From positions 1-19,506 of the forward strand of contig UWSL01000014.1 in the NCBI GenBank assembly GCA_900552975.1: a stretch of 19,506 nucleotides of DNA. Direction: 5' to 3'. Positions within the stretch are counted from its first letter, which is position 1. Each line of letters starts with the position of its first letter. A model generated the notes under the pieces. The model was not told the origin of the DNA. It saw nothing but the letters and a program-made list of their open reading frames with translations, and searched no databases. A program made the position numbers and the translations under genes. Below, piece after piece: positions 1-6,867 of the stretch. This DNA comes from an uncultured Mycoplasmatota bacterium. GTDB taxonomy: Bacteria; Bacillota_I; Bacilli_A; RF39; UBA660.

Positions 1-786
1 TGGAGAGATCGTACCGAACTATTTGGTTATTTCAATGAATTTACAAAGAAATTTAATGAAACAGAAGTTTTAAAAGAAATTTATTTAGCAGGGTATACTG
101 ATGATATTTATACGGTAATTTTGGACGAAATGAACATTTCTCGTGTTGAATATTACTTTGCAGAAATGTTATCTATTTTGGAAATGCCTAGTGAAGATGA
201 GTGGATTGTTGAATTGGTTCCTAGTCCTTGGAAAACTGATCCTAAACGTTTAAATGGTGGTAAGTTAAAAATATCACCTAATGTTTGGTATATTGGAACA
301 ATTAACAACGATGATTCAACATTTATGGTTACAGATAAAGTGTACGACCGTGCTATGCCAATTGATATTAATGATAAAGGTCAAGCTTTTGAACCAATTC
401 AAACCCCAGCAATGGATATTAATTATTCTTATTTAAGAAAGTTATTTGATTCAGCAATGAATGATAACCAAATATCAGAAGAATCATTAACTAAGATTGA
501 TAAAATGGATGATTATGTTATTAAACATTTCCGTATAGCTTTTGGTAATCGTATTGTAGCTCATATGAAAAAATTTGTTCCTGTTTACGTTGCTTGTGGT
601 GGAACAGAAACTGATGGTATTGATTACTTTATTGCTAGAAAAATATTACGTAAATTTGAACAATTAAATATCTCCTACATTAGAGATGAAATAGATGGCT
701 TCATAAAATTCCTTGATGATAATTTTGGTAAAGGAAAAATGCATGAATGTATTGAATATTTGTTAAGATTGAAAAAATTAACATAG
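1..786 (+). CDS. McrB-like AAA+ ATPase, 5'-truncated by the window edge
   Basis: The frame is open from base 1 to a TAG at 784-786, so this is the C-terminal part of a larger protein; an internal TTG at 121 falls inside the Walker B motif and is not a start. Visible AAA+ features, numbered from base 1: Walker B hhhDE (TVILDEMN, D42/E43), a sensor-1-like stretch GTINNDDST with N102, and VYDRA with R118, the usual arginine-finger place in McrB-type ATPases. Walker A must lie upstream of the window. McrB proteins are GTP/ATP-driven motors of McrBC-type restriction systems. Here the neighbour 18 bases downstream is a DUF2357 protein, the partner usually found with this ATPase subgroup. The last ~100 residues are helical and I cannot assign them. 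Family confidence is good; the role in restriction is inferred. Confidence 0.85.
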   Translation, partial: WRDRTELFGYFNEFTKKFNETEVLKEIYLAGYTDDIYTVILDEMNISRVEYYFAEMLSILEMPSEDEWIVELVPSPWKTDPKRLNGGKLKISPNVWYIGTINNDDSTFMVTDKVYDRAMPIDINDKGQAFEPIQTPAMDINYSYLRKLFDSAMNDNQISEESLTKIDKMDDYVIKHFRIAFGNRIVAHMKKFVPVYVACGGTETDGIDYFIARKILRKFEQLNISYIRDEIDGFIKFLDDNFGKGKMHECIEYLLRLKKLT

Positions 787-804
787 AATGAGAGTGGTTA
801 GGAT

Positions 805-1917
805 ATGGAAGATTTAACTGTTACATCCTTATATCATAGTGCAGATGAACAACGGATTAATAATTTTTTAAAAAAAGTCAAATCTGATATGTTAGTTGAT
901 TTGCATTATGATAAAGTGGAAGCTAACTTTGAATGGTTAGATATAATGGAAAGTACGGTAAGATATATTGATAATATTTTAAGAAATCCTAACCGTTTCA
1001 TTATTAATGAAGATGAGATTGTAAAAGTTGAGTTAGCTAAAAAAATTACTGTAGAAAGTATAAAACATTTAGCTCGAAATACAAATTTAATTCAAGATAT
1101 TGATAAGAAAACTGGTGATGTTAAACCTTCGAAGATACTTAACATTAACAAAGAAGAGAGTTTTGATACTTATGAAAATAGATTTATCTATACTTTAATA
1201 GTAAATATGGAAACTTTCTTAGAAATTAAGAAAAAGAAGTTATTGAATTCATCTCATTTAAAGGATGATAAGTCGATTGAATATAAAGCGGCCAGTATGG
1301 TTGGAAATGAACATGTTGCTATAGAGATTTCAATGAAATCAAGTTTGCATGTTAAAAAGAATGATGGAAATAAAAATGGAGAAGATATAGCAACACGCGT
1401 TGATAAGTTATCACAAAGAATAATAGATTTAAAAAGTACAGCGGTATTCAAAGCTTTACAAAGAGCTCATGTTGCTTTAGTTAGACCACCAATTAAGAAA
1501 ACAAACGTAATCTTGAAAAATGTTAATTTCCAATATGCTGTTACTTTATGGAATTATTTACAAGAGCATTTTGGTGATGAGGATAAAAGTGTTCATAATG
1601 AAAAAAATTATCAAGAAGAGGGTATGTTACGTGGATTATTTGATGATACTTTCTTATTAGATTATCTAGCATTGTGTACTTTAAATAAAGATGCATATGA
1701 TGTAAAAAATGTTAAAGAAAAAGTTATTAATCAAGTCATACAACGTATAATTGATTTAAATTCAACCTTAAGTGAAGATGAAATAAAAGATTTGATAGGT
1801 CAACAATATTCAATAGTAAAATATAAAAATAATGCAACATTTGAAGGAATTGAAAAAGTATATAAAAAACATTTAGAAAAGTACTTGTCTAAAGTTAATA
1901 ATATAAAGTTGAATTAG
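805..1917 (+). CDS. DUF2357-type McrC-like partner, nuclease domain not seen
   Basis: 370 residues, ATG at 805 after a weak GGTTAGGAT ribosome site. The segment SFDTYENRFIYTLIVN (about residues 119-134) is the hallmark N/YENRF motif of DUF2357 proteins, which act beside McrB-like ATPases and normally carry a C-terminal PD-(D/E)XK nuclease (DUF524 type). Here the protein ends about 130 residues after the conserved helical region that begins near ILKNVNFQYAVTLW, and I find no convincing D...(E/Q)xK core there. It may therefore be a structural or regulatory partner without cutting activity, or a truncated version. There is no signal peptide or membrane segment. It is followed by the signal peptidase gene after 5 bases, so co-transcription is very likely. 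DUF2357 assignment is fairly sure; absence of nuclease is by eye. Confidence 0.75.
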   Translation: MEDLTVTSLYHSADEQRINNFLKKVKSDMLVDLHYDKVEANFEWLDIMESTVRYIDNILRNPNRFIINEDEIVKVELAKKITVESIKHLARNTNLIQDIDKKTGDVKPSKILNINKEESFDTYENRFIYTLIVNMETFLEIKKKKLLNSSHLKDDKSIEYKAASMVGNEHVAIEISMKSSLHVKKNDGNKNGEDIATRVDKLSQRIIDLKSTAVFKALQRAHVALVRPPIKKTNVILKNVNFQYAVTLWNYLQEHFGDEDKSVHNEKNYQEEGMLRGLFDDTFLLDYLALCTLNKDAYDVKNVKEKVINQVIQRIIDLNSTLSEDEIKDLIGQQYSIVKYKNNATFEGIEKVYKKHLEKYLSKVNNIKLN

Positions 1918-1922
1918 GAAAT

Positions 1923-2468
1923 ATGAAGAAAATATTTGATAATAAAATAGTAAATGGTATTGTGTTTTTTTTAGAAACAATTGCTTTTATATTTCTTTTT
2001 CTACTATTGACTTTGACTTGTATTCAAAAATTTTCAAAAGGTGGATATTTTTTCGGATATCAGATTTATACTGTTGCATCTTCAAGTATGATTCCAAATT
2101 ATAAAGTTGGAGATACTTTACTTATAAAAAAAGTACCAATTGAGGAAATAAAAGTTGGTGATGCGGTTACTTATAAGGGTGAAGATGTTACTGTTAAGAA
2201 TTTAATTATTACCCATAGAGTAGAAAAAATTGAAAAGGGGGAAAATGAGTTATTATTTCATACAAAAGGTATTGCTAATAATGTAGAGGATCCAATTGTT
2301 TATGAACATCAAATTTTAGGAAAGGTTATTTATAAGTTTTATATATTAAGTATAATTGGAGATATAACGTATGATTTAACAAAACTTTTAATTTTTGTAA
2401 CGTTTCCAATAGCATTTTTAATAGTTGTTGAAATTGTTAAAGTAGTAAAAGAACGTGATGAAGATTAG
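1923..2468 (+). CDS. sipW: SipW-type (ER-type) signal peptidase I
   Basis: 181 residues with one N-terminal (about 12-33) and one C-terminal (about 141-173) membrane stretch, as in SipW and archaeal/ER signal peptidases. The catalytic serine box is ASSSMIPNYKVGD (S55 before Met56). The general base is histidine, not lysine: ITHRVEKIE, H98, which defines the ER/SipW class. The third box reads TKGIANNVEDP: the first Asp of the usual GDAN motif is Ile117, while Asp123 six residues later is kept. SipW enzymes remove signal peptides from TasA, TapA and camelysin-type proteins. Several such substrates follow directly, so this is the dedicated peptidase of the island. ATG at 1923 is only 5 bases after the upstream stop, implying translational coupling. 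Confidence 0.92.
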   Translation: MKKIFDNKIVNGIVFFLETIAFIFLFLLLTLTCIQKFSKGGYFFGYQIYTVASSSMIPNYKVGDTLLIKKVPIEEIKVGDAVTYKGEDVTVKNLIITHRVEKIEKGENELLFHTKGIANNVEDPIVYEHQILGKVIYKFYILSIIGDITYDLTKLLIFVTFPIAFLIVVEIVKVVKERDED

Positions 2469-2490
2469 AAAGTAGAAAGGATTGGTTTTG

Positions 2491-3156
2491 ATGCCAGAAG
2501 ACAAAGAAAAATCAGAAAACCTTGAAATGAATGTTGCTTCTGAAGAAAAAAAGAAAAAAAAGAACATTTTATTTCTGTTAATTAAAAGACATAAAGTCAA
2601 AATGCTTCTTCTTTTGTTTTTTGCTTTGGCAGCCAATACTTACGCTTGGTTTATCTATAATAAAATTGTTAGTAGTGATATTTCAGCAGAGATTAAAGCG
2701 TGGAATATTTCTTTTGATGGAGCTAATGATGGAGTTCTAGAATTTGATTTGGATGATATGTATCCAGGTATGAATTCGCATGAAGAAACTGTTTCTTTAA
2801 CCAATAATGGTGACTTAAATGCCCGTGTTTCATTTACATTACATTCTATAGAAATTTTGGGTGAAGCGTATTCTATTGAGGGACCAGAGGGTTATACTGC
2901 AGCTGATTTGACAAAGATATTGAAAGATAATTATCCTTTTGAAGTTACATTTACTTCTTCAGCTGATGAAGTAGATAGCAATGGTGGTCGAGTTGATCTA
3001 TCATTTAAAGTTGTTTGGCCATATGAATCCGGAAACGATGCTTTGGATACAAAGTATGGGCAATTGGCTTATGAATTTGAAAACAATCCTGATAATAAAG
3101 ATAAAAAATGTTTAAAAATAACTTTGGATGTTAATATAGTTCAAGTTGAAGGATAA
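2491..3156 (+). CDS. SipW-class exported protein, TasA/camelysin-like
   Basis: 221 residues from ATG 2491, chosen because AGAAAGG at 2474-2480 is ten bases upstream; the in-frame TTG at 2482 is too close to that site. The N-terminus has an unusually long charged cytoplasmic tail (about 37 residues, many Lys/Glu), then a hydrophobic segment and NTYAWF, the SipW-class cleavage context. The mature part starts with residues like those of TasA/camelysin proteins: alternating beta-strand patterns, DLDDMYPGMNSHEETVSLTN and N-D-L-N-A-R-V-S-F, i.e. a Greek-key donor-strand type fold by analogy. A likely substrate of the peptidase encoded 22 bases upstream, and probably a surface filament or matrix subunit. 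Ends at a bidirectional terminator. Function is inferred from signal peptide type and context. Confidence 0.8.
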   Translation: MPEDKEKSENLEMNVASEEKKKKKNILFLLIKRHKVKMLLLLFFALAANTYAWFIYNKIVSSDISAEIKAWNISFDGANDGVLEFDLDDMYPGMNSHEETVSLTNNGDLNARVSFTLHSIEILGEAYSIEGPEGYTAADLTKILKDNYPFEVTFTSSADEVDSNGGRVDLSFKVVWPYESGNDALDTKYGQLAYEFENNPDNKDKKCLKITLDVNIVQVEG

Positions 3157-3192
3157 AAAAATAAGTTCGTTTGAGTTGAACTTATTTTTTTT
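3156..3192. terminator. Bidirectional terminator between convergent genes
   Basis: A 13-bp perfect stem, AAAAAATAAGTTC (3156-3168) and its complement (3178-3190), encloses a 9-base loop. T runs follow on both strands, so it can end the plus-strand sipW transcript and the minus-strand gene, whose stop codon (3182-3184) lies inside the hairpin. Confidence 0.9.
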
Positions 3193-3760
3193 GAGTAAAT
3201 GAAAGTTTAACGTTAAGTGTTAGATTATCGTTATCGATAGTTACGACTGTATCTGCATTATTATCCATTTTGTTATCATCTTCATCGTACCATTCAAAGT
3301 AGATGCGAATAGTTTGAAGACGATTTGTATCATCTAAAAGAATATCATTGGTAATTTCGGTTGTATCAGTTAGATTAACGATTGGATTATCGCCGATTTG
3401 ATAACCAGTTATAATAAAGTCACTGATTAAATCATTTTCTTCAATTAAAATATTATATGTAAAGGAAACATCAACAGCAGAAGCATCAATATTTAAATCA
3501 AAATATCCTTTAATTGTTGGAGCAATGACGTTTTCGGCAATATTTTCTGATTTTTCGAATGTTGGTATTATATCTTGAGCTAAACTTGCATTATTTTTGA
3601 TATCAGTTTCATTAACTTTTATGTTCCAGCGTGCTATTTTGGCATTTATTTTACCTTCTGAGGTTGTTATATATTTAGCATATGTTTCTTGCATGAAGTA
3701 AAAGCAAACAACTAAGAAAAATAAAGCTGAAAATAAAAGAATCTTTTTTCTTCTTTGCAT
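3182..3760 (-). CDS. SipW-class exported protein, small TasA-like
   Basis: 192 residues. ATG at 3760-3758 is preceded by a strong GGAGGT site five bases away. Residues 1-28 are a signal peptide: QRRKK, a hydrophobic stretch, then ETYAKY, the T-Y-A-x-[YF] context seen in the other SipW-type proteins of this window; cleavage is expected after TYA28. The mature part opens with GKINAKIARWNIKVN, the beta strand typical of TasA/camelysin-like subunits, and is rich in Asp, Asn, Ile and Val with no cysteine or second membrane segment. Convergent to the sipW operon and divergent from the next one, with its own promoter, so its dose can be set separately. Probably a minor or alternative fibre subunit; role inferred. 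Confidence 0.78.
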   Translation of the reverse strand: MQRRKKILLFSALFFLVVCFYFMQETYAKYITTSEGKINAKIARWNIKVNETDIKNNASLAQDIIPTFEKSENIAENVIAPTIKGYFDLNIDASAVDVSFTYNILIEENDLISDFIITGYQIGDNPIVNLTDTTEITNDILLDDTNRLQTIRIYFEWYDEDDNKMDNNADTVVTIDNDNLTLNVKLSFTQKK

Positions 3761-3789
3761 AATACCTCCAATCTATTATTTCATTAATT

Positions 3790-3798
3790 ATTATAGCA
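3790..3798 (-). promoter_or_regulatory. Extended -10 promoter of the minus-strand exported-protein gene
   Basis: Read on the minus strand this is TGC followed by TATAAT, a perfect extended -10, about 30 bases before the GGAGGT-ATG of the minus-strand gene. No good -35 box is visible at the right distance, which extended -10 promoters tolerate. Confidence 0.65.
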
Positions 3799-3832
3799 TA
3801 GTTTTTTTATGAAAAATAGTCGTTAATTTGTG

Positions 3833-3861
3833 TTGTTTTAAAAAAATGGTTGTGCTATAAT
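3833..3861 (+). promoter_or_regulatory. Promoter of the second exported-protein operon
   Basis: TTGTTT (3833-3838), a 17-base spacer ending in TGC, and a perfect TATAAT (3856-3861). Transcription should begin near 3868, exactly where the leader hairpin starts. It is divergent from the minus-strand gene's promoter some 40 bases away. Confidence 0.75.
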
Positions 3862-3865
3862 TATA

Positions 3866-3897
3866 ATAACGATATGGTAGGTTTTCATATTCGTTAT
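3866..3897 (+). promoter_or_regulatory. 5'-terminal leader hairpin of the second exported-protein operon
   Basis: ATAACGATATG (3866-3876) pairs with CATATTCGTTAT (3886-3897): 11 bp with one bulged T, loop of nine. It begins at the expected transcript start. Immediately downstream TCTCC (3897-3901) is complementary to GGAGA (3930-3934) in the ribosome site of the next gene. It may protect the 5' end or be part of a translational switch; this is inference. Confidence 0.5.
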
Positions 3898-3945
3898 CTC
3901 CATTTCATGTTGTGGTAACTAAAATTGAGGGAGAGTAGAGTGGTT

Positions 3946-4659
3946 ATGGCTAAAAAGGAAGTTGTTGTAACAGCAAAGCAAGTAAAAAGAAGGCGTAAGT
4001 TAGAAAAAATTGTAACATTGCTTTTATTATTATTACTGTTACTTTTGTCAGTAATTTATTTTATTTTGAATGTTGTGTATAACGAAGGTAGTTTTACAAT
4101 AAGTATGGATAAAAATACTTATTTAAAATCAAATTTAGTTATGTATGAATCAATGAATGATAGAAGCTCAGTTAGAAAACTCTCTGCTACTAAAATTGCA
4201 TTTATGGATAATATTTCTATAAAGTGGTTGCCTGATAACATTAATAAGGAAGCTGAAGGAAGTCATAATGGAGAAAATTATATAGCTTATTCTTATTATC
4301 TTGAAAATAAAGGTGAGGAAGAAATAAGTTATTGGTATTCTGTTGTTGCTGATGACGTTATAAAGAATGTCGATGAAGCAGTAAGAATTATGATTTATAT
4401 TAATGATGAACAAGCGGTATATGCAAAACGTAATTCAACAACGTTAGAACCAGAGGAAGGAACCGTTCCTTTTAGAGATGATAAAGATGGAACTATTATC
4501 TTACAAGAGCGTTCAGGAATGCAACCTGGGACTATTGATAAAGTTACTGTTGTAATATGGCTTGAAGGTGACGATCCTGAATGCGTAAATGCTATTTTAG
4601 GTGGAGAGATGAAAATGCATATGGATATAACTGAGGAACATATCGAAGAGAAAAAATAA
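3946..4659 (+). CDS. Membrane-anchored accessory protein of the SipW-type island
   Basis: 237 residues from ATG 3946; GGGAGAG at 3929-3935 is the ribosome site, and an in-frame TTG at 3925 lies upstream of it. The N-terminus is basic (KQVKRRRKLEK) followed by a Leu-only core of about ten residues and SVIYFILNVVYNEGS. Unlike its neighbours there is no TYA/AxA cleavage context, so this segment may stay as a membrane anchor. The C-terminal part (KVTVVIWLEGDDPECVN, then GGEMKMHMDI) resembles the last strands of the two paralogues downstream (RVYMWVEGQDVD...), so it belongs to the same fold. One cysteine (PECVN). It is encoded first in the operon, 20 bases before the next gene. By analogy with TapA it could anchor or nucleate a fibre; that is a guess. 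Confidence 0.7.
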   Translation: MAKKEVVVTAKQVKRRRKLEKIVTLLLLLLLLLLSVIYFILNVVYNEGSFTISMDKNTYLKSNLVMYESMNDRSSVRKLSATKIAFMDNISIKWLPDNINKEAEGSHNGENYIAYSYYLENKGEEEISYWYSVVADDVIKNVDEAVRIMIYINDEQAVYAKRNSTTLEPEEGTVPFRDDKDGTIILQERSGMQPGTIDKVTVVIWLEGDDPECVNAILGGEMKMHMDITEEHIEEKK

Positions 4660-4679
4660 GGTGTAAGGAGTAAATGATT

Positions 4680-5696
4680 ATGGCAAAGACAGAAAAAAAT
4701 AAAAAAGATAAAAAAAGAAGATTATTGTTATTATTGTTACTTTTAGTTTTGACTTTCTGTGGACTTGGAACTGCGACTTATGCATGGTTTACATCTAATA
4801 GATCTGTTTCTGTTGATCCTATTGATGTAAATGTAACAACAGTTAATGGTTTACAAATTTCGGCTGATGGTCAAACTTGGAAAGCTAAAGTGACAAAAGA
4901 TGATTTAACGGGAGCAATTAATACTTATACAGCTGCTCAAAACCAATTTCCAGATACAGTTAGTGCAGTATCAACAGATGGAACAGTTGCTAATGGACGT
5001 ATGAATATGTTCTTTGGTTCAGTTGATGCAGATCAAGCAACAGGTGATTATATGTTAACAGCAACTAAACAATCTGAGATAAATTGTACTGGTGATACAG
5101 AATGTGCAGGGCATCATTTTATTGCTTTTGATGTTTTCTTAAAGGTTGATGCTGAAACAGATATCGTATTGACATCAAATTCAAGTGTTGTTCAAAAAAC
5201 ACCAACTGATAGAGATACTGGTATTAAGAATGCAGCAAGAGTTGGTTTTATCAATGAAGGACATGCGGCTACTGGAGCTTCAGTTGCAACTATTCAAGCT
5301 TTACAAGCAGGCACAACTGCTAATAGATTAATATGGGAACCTAATATGGATACACATACTAAAGCTGGTATTGATAATGCTTTATTAAATTATGGTATTT
5401 CAATTACTAATGAAGCTGGGGAACCTCGTATTACTTATAAGGGTGTTAAACAAGCTATAACAACACCTATTAAATTAACTGAAACAATGCAAACTGGTAA
5501 TAGTGCTTATTTTGGAACAGTAACTCCAAATATTGCAACAATCTATGGTTTTACTGATGATCAAACATTTATGACACTAGAAGCTGGTGTAACAAAAGTT
5601 AGAGTTTATATGTGGGTTGAAGGACAAGACGTTGATGCAGAAAATAATGCAACTGGTTCACATATGGCGTTTAATGTTGAATTTGCAATAGCTTAA
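4680..5696 (+). CDS. SipW-class exported surface protein, paralogue A
   Basis: 338 residues from ATG 4680. AAGGAG (4665-4670) sits nine bases before this ATG and only three before the in-frame ATG at 4674, so 4680 is preferred. Basic tail KNKKDKKRR, Leu-rich core, then TATYAWFTSNRSVSVD: a SipW-class signal peptide, cleavage near residue 35. Mature features: AQNQFPDTVSAVSTDGT, INCTGDTECAGHHFIAFD (Cys136, Cys142, His145/146), LTSNSSVV, IWEPNMDTHT, and a C-terminal KVRVYMWVEGQDVDAENNAT. These blocks recur in order in the next gene. The repeated CxxxxxCxGHH block could be a disulfide or metal site. GC is slightly higher and codons more biased toward GCA/ACA/ACT than neighbours, fitting high expression. 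Likely the major structural subunit; unproven. Confidence 0.8.
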   Translation: MAKTEKNKKDKKRRLLLLLLLLVLTFCGLGTATYAWFTSNRSVSVDPIDVNVTTVNGLQISADGQTWKAKVTKDDLTGAINTYTAAQNQFPDTVSAVSTDGTVANGRMNMFFGSVDADQATGDYMLTATKQSEINCTGDTECAGHHFIAFDVFLKVDAETDIVLTSNSSVVQKTPTDRDTGIKNAARVGFINEGHAATGASVATIQALQAGTTANRLIWEPNMDTHTKAGIDNALLNYGISITNEAGEPRITYKGVKQAITTPIKLTETMQTGNSAYFGTVTPNIATIYGFTDDQTFMTLEAGVTKVRVYMWVEGQDVDAENNATGSHMAFNVEFAIA

Positions 5697-5700
5697 TTAG

Positions 5701-5723
5701 AGACTTTTTATAAGTCTTTTTTT
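5701..5723 (+). terminator. Short intrinsic terminator after paralogue A
   Basis: AGACTT (5701-5706) pairs with AAGTCT (5712-5717), followed by seven T. The stem is only 6 bp, so termination may be partial, allowing some read-through into the paralogue downstream. Confidence 0.65.
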
Positions 5724-5725
5724 AT

Positions 5726-5754
5726 TTGTAAAGACACTTTAAATAGTGTATACT
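5726..5754 (+). promoter_or_regulatory. Promoter of paralogue B
   Basis: TTGTAA (5726-5731), a 17-base spacer and TATACT (5749-5754). It directly follows the terminator, so paralogue B can be expressed independently of paralogue A. The promoter also shows that the GTG at 5746, which would extend the next gene, is not its start. Confidence 0.65.
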
Positions 5755-5781
5755 TATATTAATACTATAGGATGTGGTTGT

Positions 5782-6789
5782 ATGAATGATAAACTTGCAA
5801 ATTCAAAAAAAACAAGTCGAAAAGAACAAAAGAAAAAAAGATTACTAATATTAATATTGTTGTTATTTTTTTGTACTATTTTGTTATCAAGTGTTACATA
5901 TGCTTGGTTCTCTTCAAATAAAAATGCCACAATTGATAATATTGATATAAATGTTGCTACTTTAACTGGAATTCAAGTTTCAACTGATGCTATAAATTGG
6001 TCAAATGAACTTACTAAAGATCAGATAATAAATGCTTATAAAACATATTCTAGAGCGGAAAATCAGTTGCCTGATACTTTAAGTGGGATATCGACTGATG
6101 GAACTGTAGTAAATGGAAAAATGAATATGTTTTATGGATATACAGAAGAAAGATCGAAAGTTTATTATTTGAAAACAAAGAAAGAAACAGAAATAAATTG
6201 TACGGGGGATGAGCAATGTAGTGGTCATCATTATATTGCTTTTGATATGTTTTTACTTACTACTAATGAAACTAATTTAGTTGTAACATCTAATTCTTCA
6301 GTTGTTAATCGTGGTGAAGTTGATGATGGAGGACAAAATGCTGCTCGTGTTGGTTTTGTTGTTTTAGGAAGTGTTGCTGAAAATGCGAGTGCTGCATCTG
6401 CGCAATCTTTAATGAATGGTAGAAATGCTATTATTTGGGAACCTAATTATGATGTTCATACACCAATGGGGGTGGAAGCTGCTCGTAATATTTATGGAAT
6501 AAATACTTCAACAAGTGGGGCGGCGAGAATTCCATATCGTGGTGTTAACCAAGAAATAACTAATATGGTTGACATTAGTCAAACTAATAGCAGTCCTTTT
6601 TTTACAGCAGTTAATCCACAGATAACAACTACGAAAGGTTTTGTTGATGATCAGGAATTAGTAAATATCCCAGCAGGTATTACCAAAATTCGAGTTTATA
6701 TGTGGTTAGAAGGTCAAGATGTTGATTATGAAAATAATGCTGCAGATGGGCAATTAACTTTTAATTTAGAGGTTGCAATTACTTATTAA
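5782..6789 (+). CDS. SipW-class exported surface protein, paralogue B
   Basis: 335 residues from ATG 5782, preceded by AGGA at 5769-5772; upstream in-frame codons lie inside the promoter. Basic tail (KTSRKEQKKKR), hydrophobic core and SVTYAWFSSNKNATID give a SipW-class signal peptide with cleavage near residue 41. It is collinear with paralogue A over its full length: AENQLPDTLSGISTDGT, INCTGDEQCSGHHYIAFD (Cys140, Cys146, His149/150), TSNSSVV, IWEPNYDVHT, and IRVYMWLEGQDVDYENNAA near the C-terminus. About half of the positions match by eye. The pair is a tandem duplication that has diverged well, with conservation concentrated at the Cys/His block and last strands. It has its own promoter and terminator, so a specialised or condition-dependent variant subunit is plausible. 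Confidence 0.8.
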   Translation: MNDKLANSKKTSRKEQKKKRLLILILLLFFCTILLSSVTYAWFSSNKNATIDNIDINVATLTGIQVSTDAINWSNELTKDQIINAYKTYSRAENQLPDTLSGISTDGTVVNGKMNMFYGYTEERSKVYYLKTKKETEINCTGDEQCSGHHYIAFDMFLLTTNETNLVVTSNSSVVNRGEVDDGGQNAARVGFVVLGSVAENASAASAQSLMNGRNAIIWEPNYDVHTPMGVEAARNIYGINTSTSGAARIPYRGVNQEITNMVDISQTNSSPFFTAVNPQITTTKGFVDDQELVNIPAGITKIRVYMWLEGQDVDYENNAADGQLTFNLEVAITY

Positions 6790-6812
6790 AATATCGTTAT
6801 GATATTTTTTTT
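6788..6812 (+). terminator. Intrinsic terminator after paralogue B
   Basis: AAAATATC (6788-6795) pairs with GATATTTT (6801-6808) around a 5-base loop, followed by a T run to 6812. It overlaps the stop codon of paralogue B and marks the right end of the exported-protein island. Confidence 0.8.
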
Positions 6813-6815
6813 ATG

Positions 6816-6845
6816 TTGACAAGTGTATTTTATACACTTTATAAT
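6816..6845 (+). promoter_or_regulatory. Promoter of the NrtR-like regulator gene with palindromic operator
   Basis: Perfect TTGACA (6816-6821), an 18-base spacer and perfect TATAAT (6840-6845). The spacer is filled by AAGTGTATTTTATACACTT (6821-6839), a perfect 8+8 palindrome around TTT. A repressor bound there would block RNA polymerase. Since the gene downstream encodes a winged-helix regulator, autoregulation is the simplest reading. Confidence 0.8.
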
Positions 6846-6867
6846 TACTTGGTAAGGTTGTGAAGTA

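Noticed and set aside
4021..4053. Leu-codon run as a microsatellite for phase variation
   Set aside because: The run mixes CTT, TTA, CTG and TTG codons, so it is not a simple repeat that would slip; it is a hydrophobic membrane core.
5726..5762. Possible second NrtR-like operator before paralogue B
   Set aside because: AGTGTAT (5745-5751) matches one half of the palindrome at 6821-6839, but the other half does not match.
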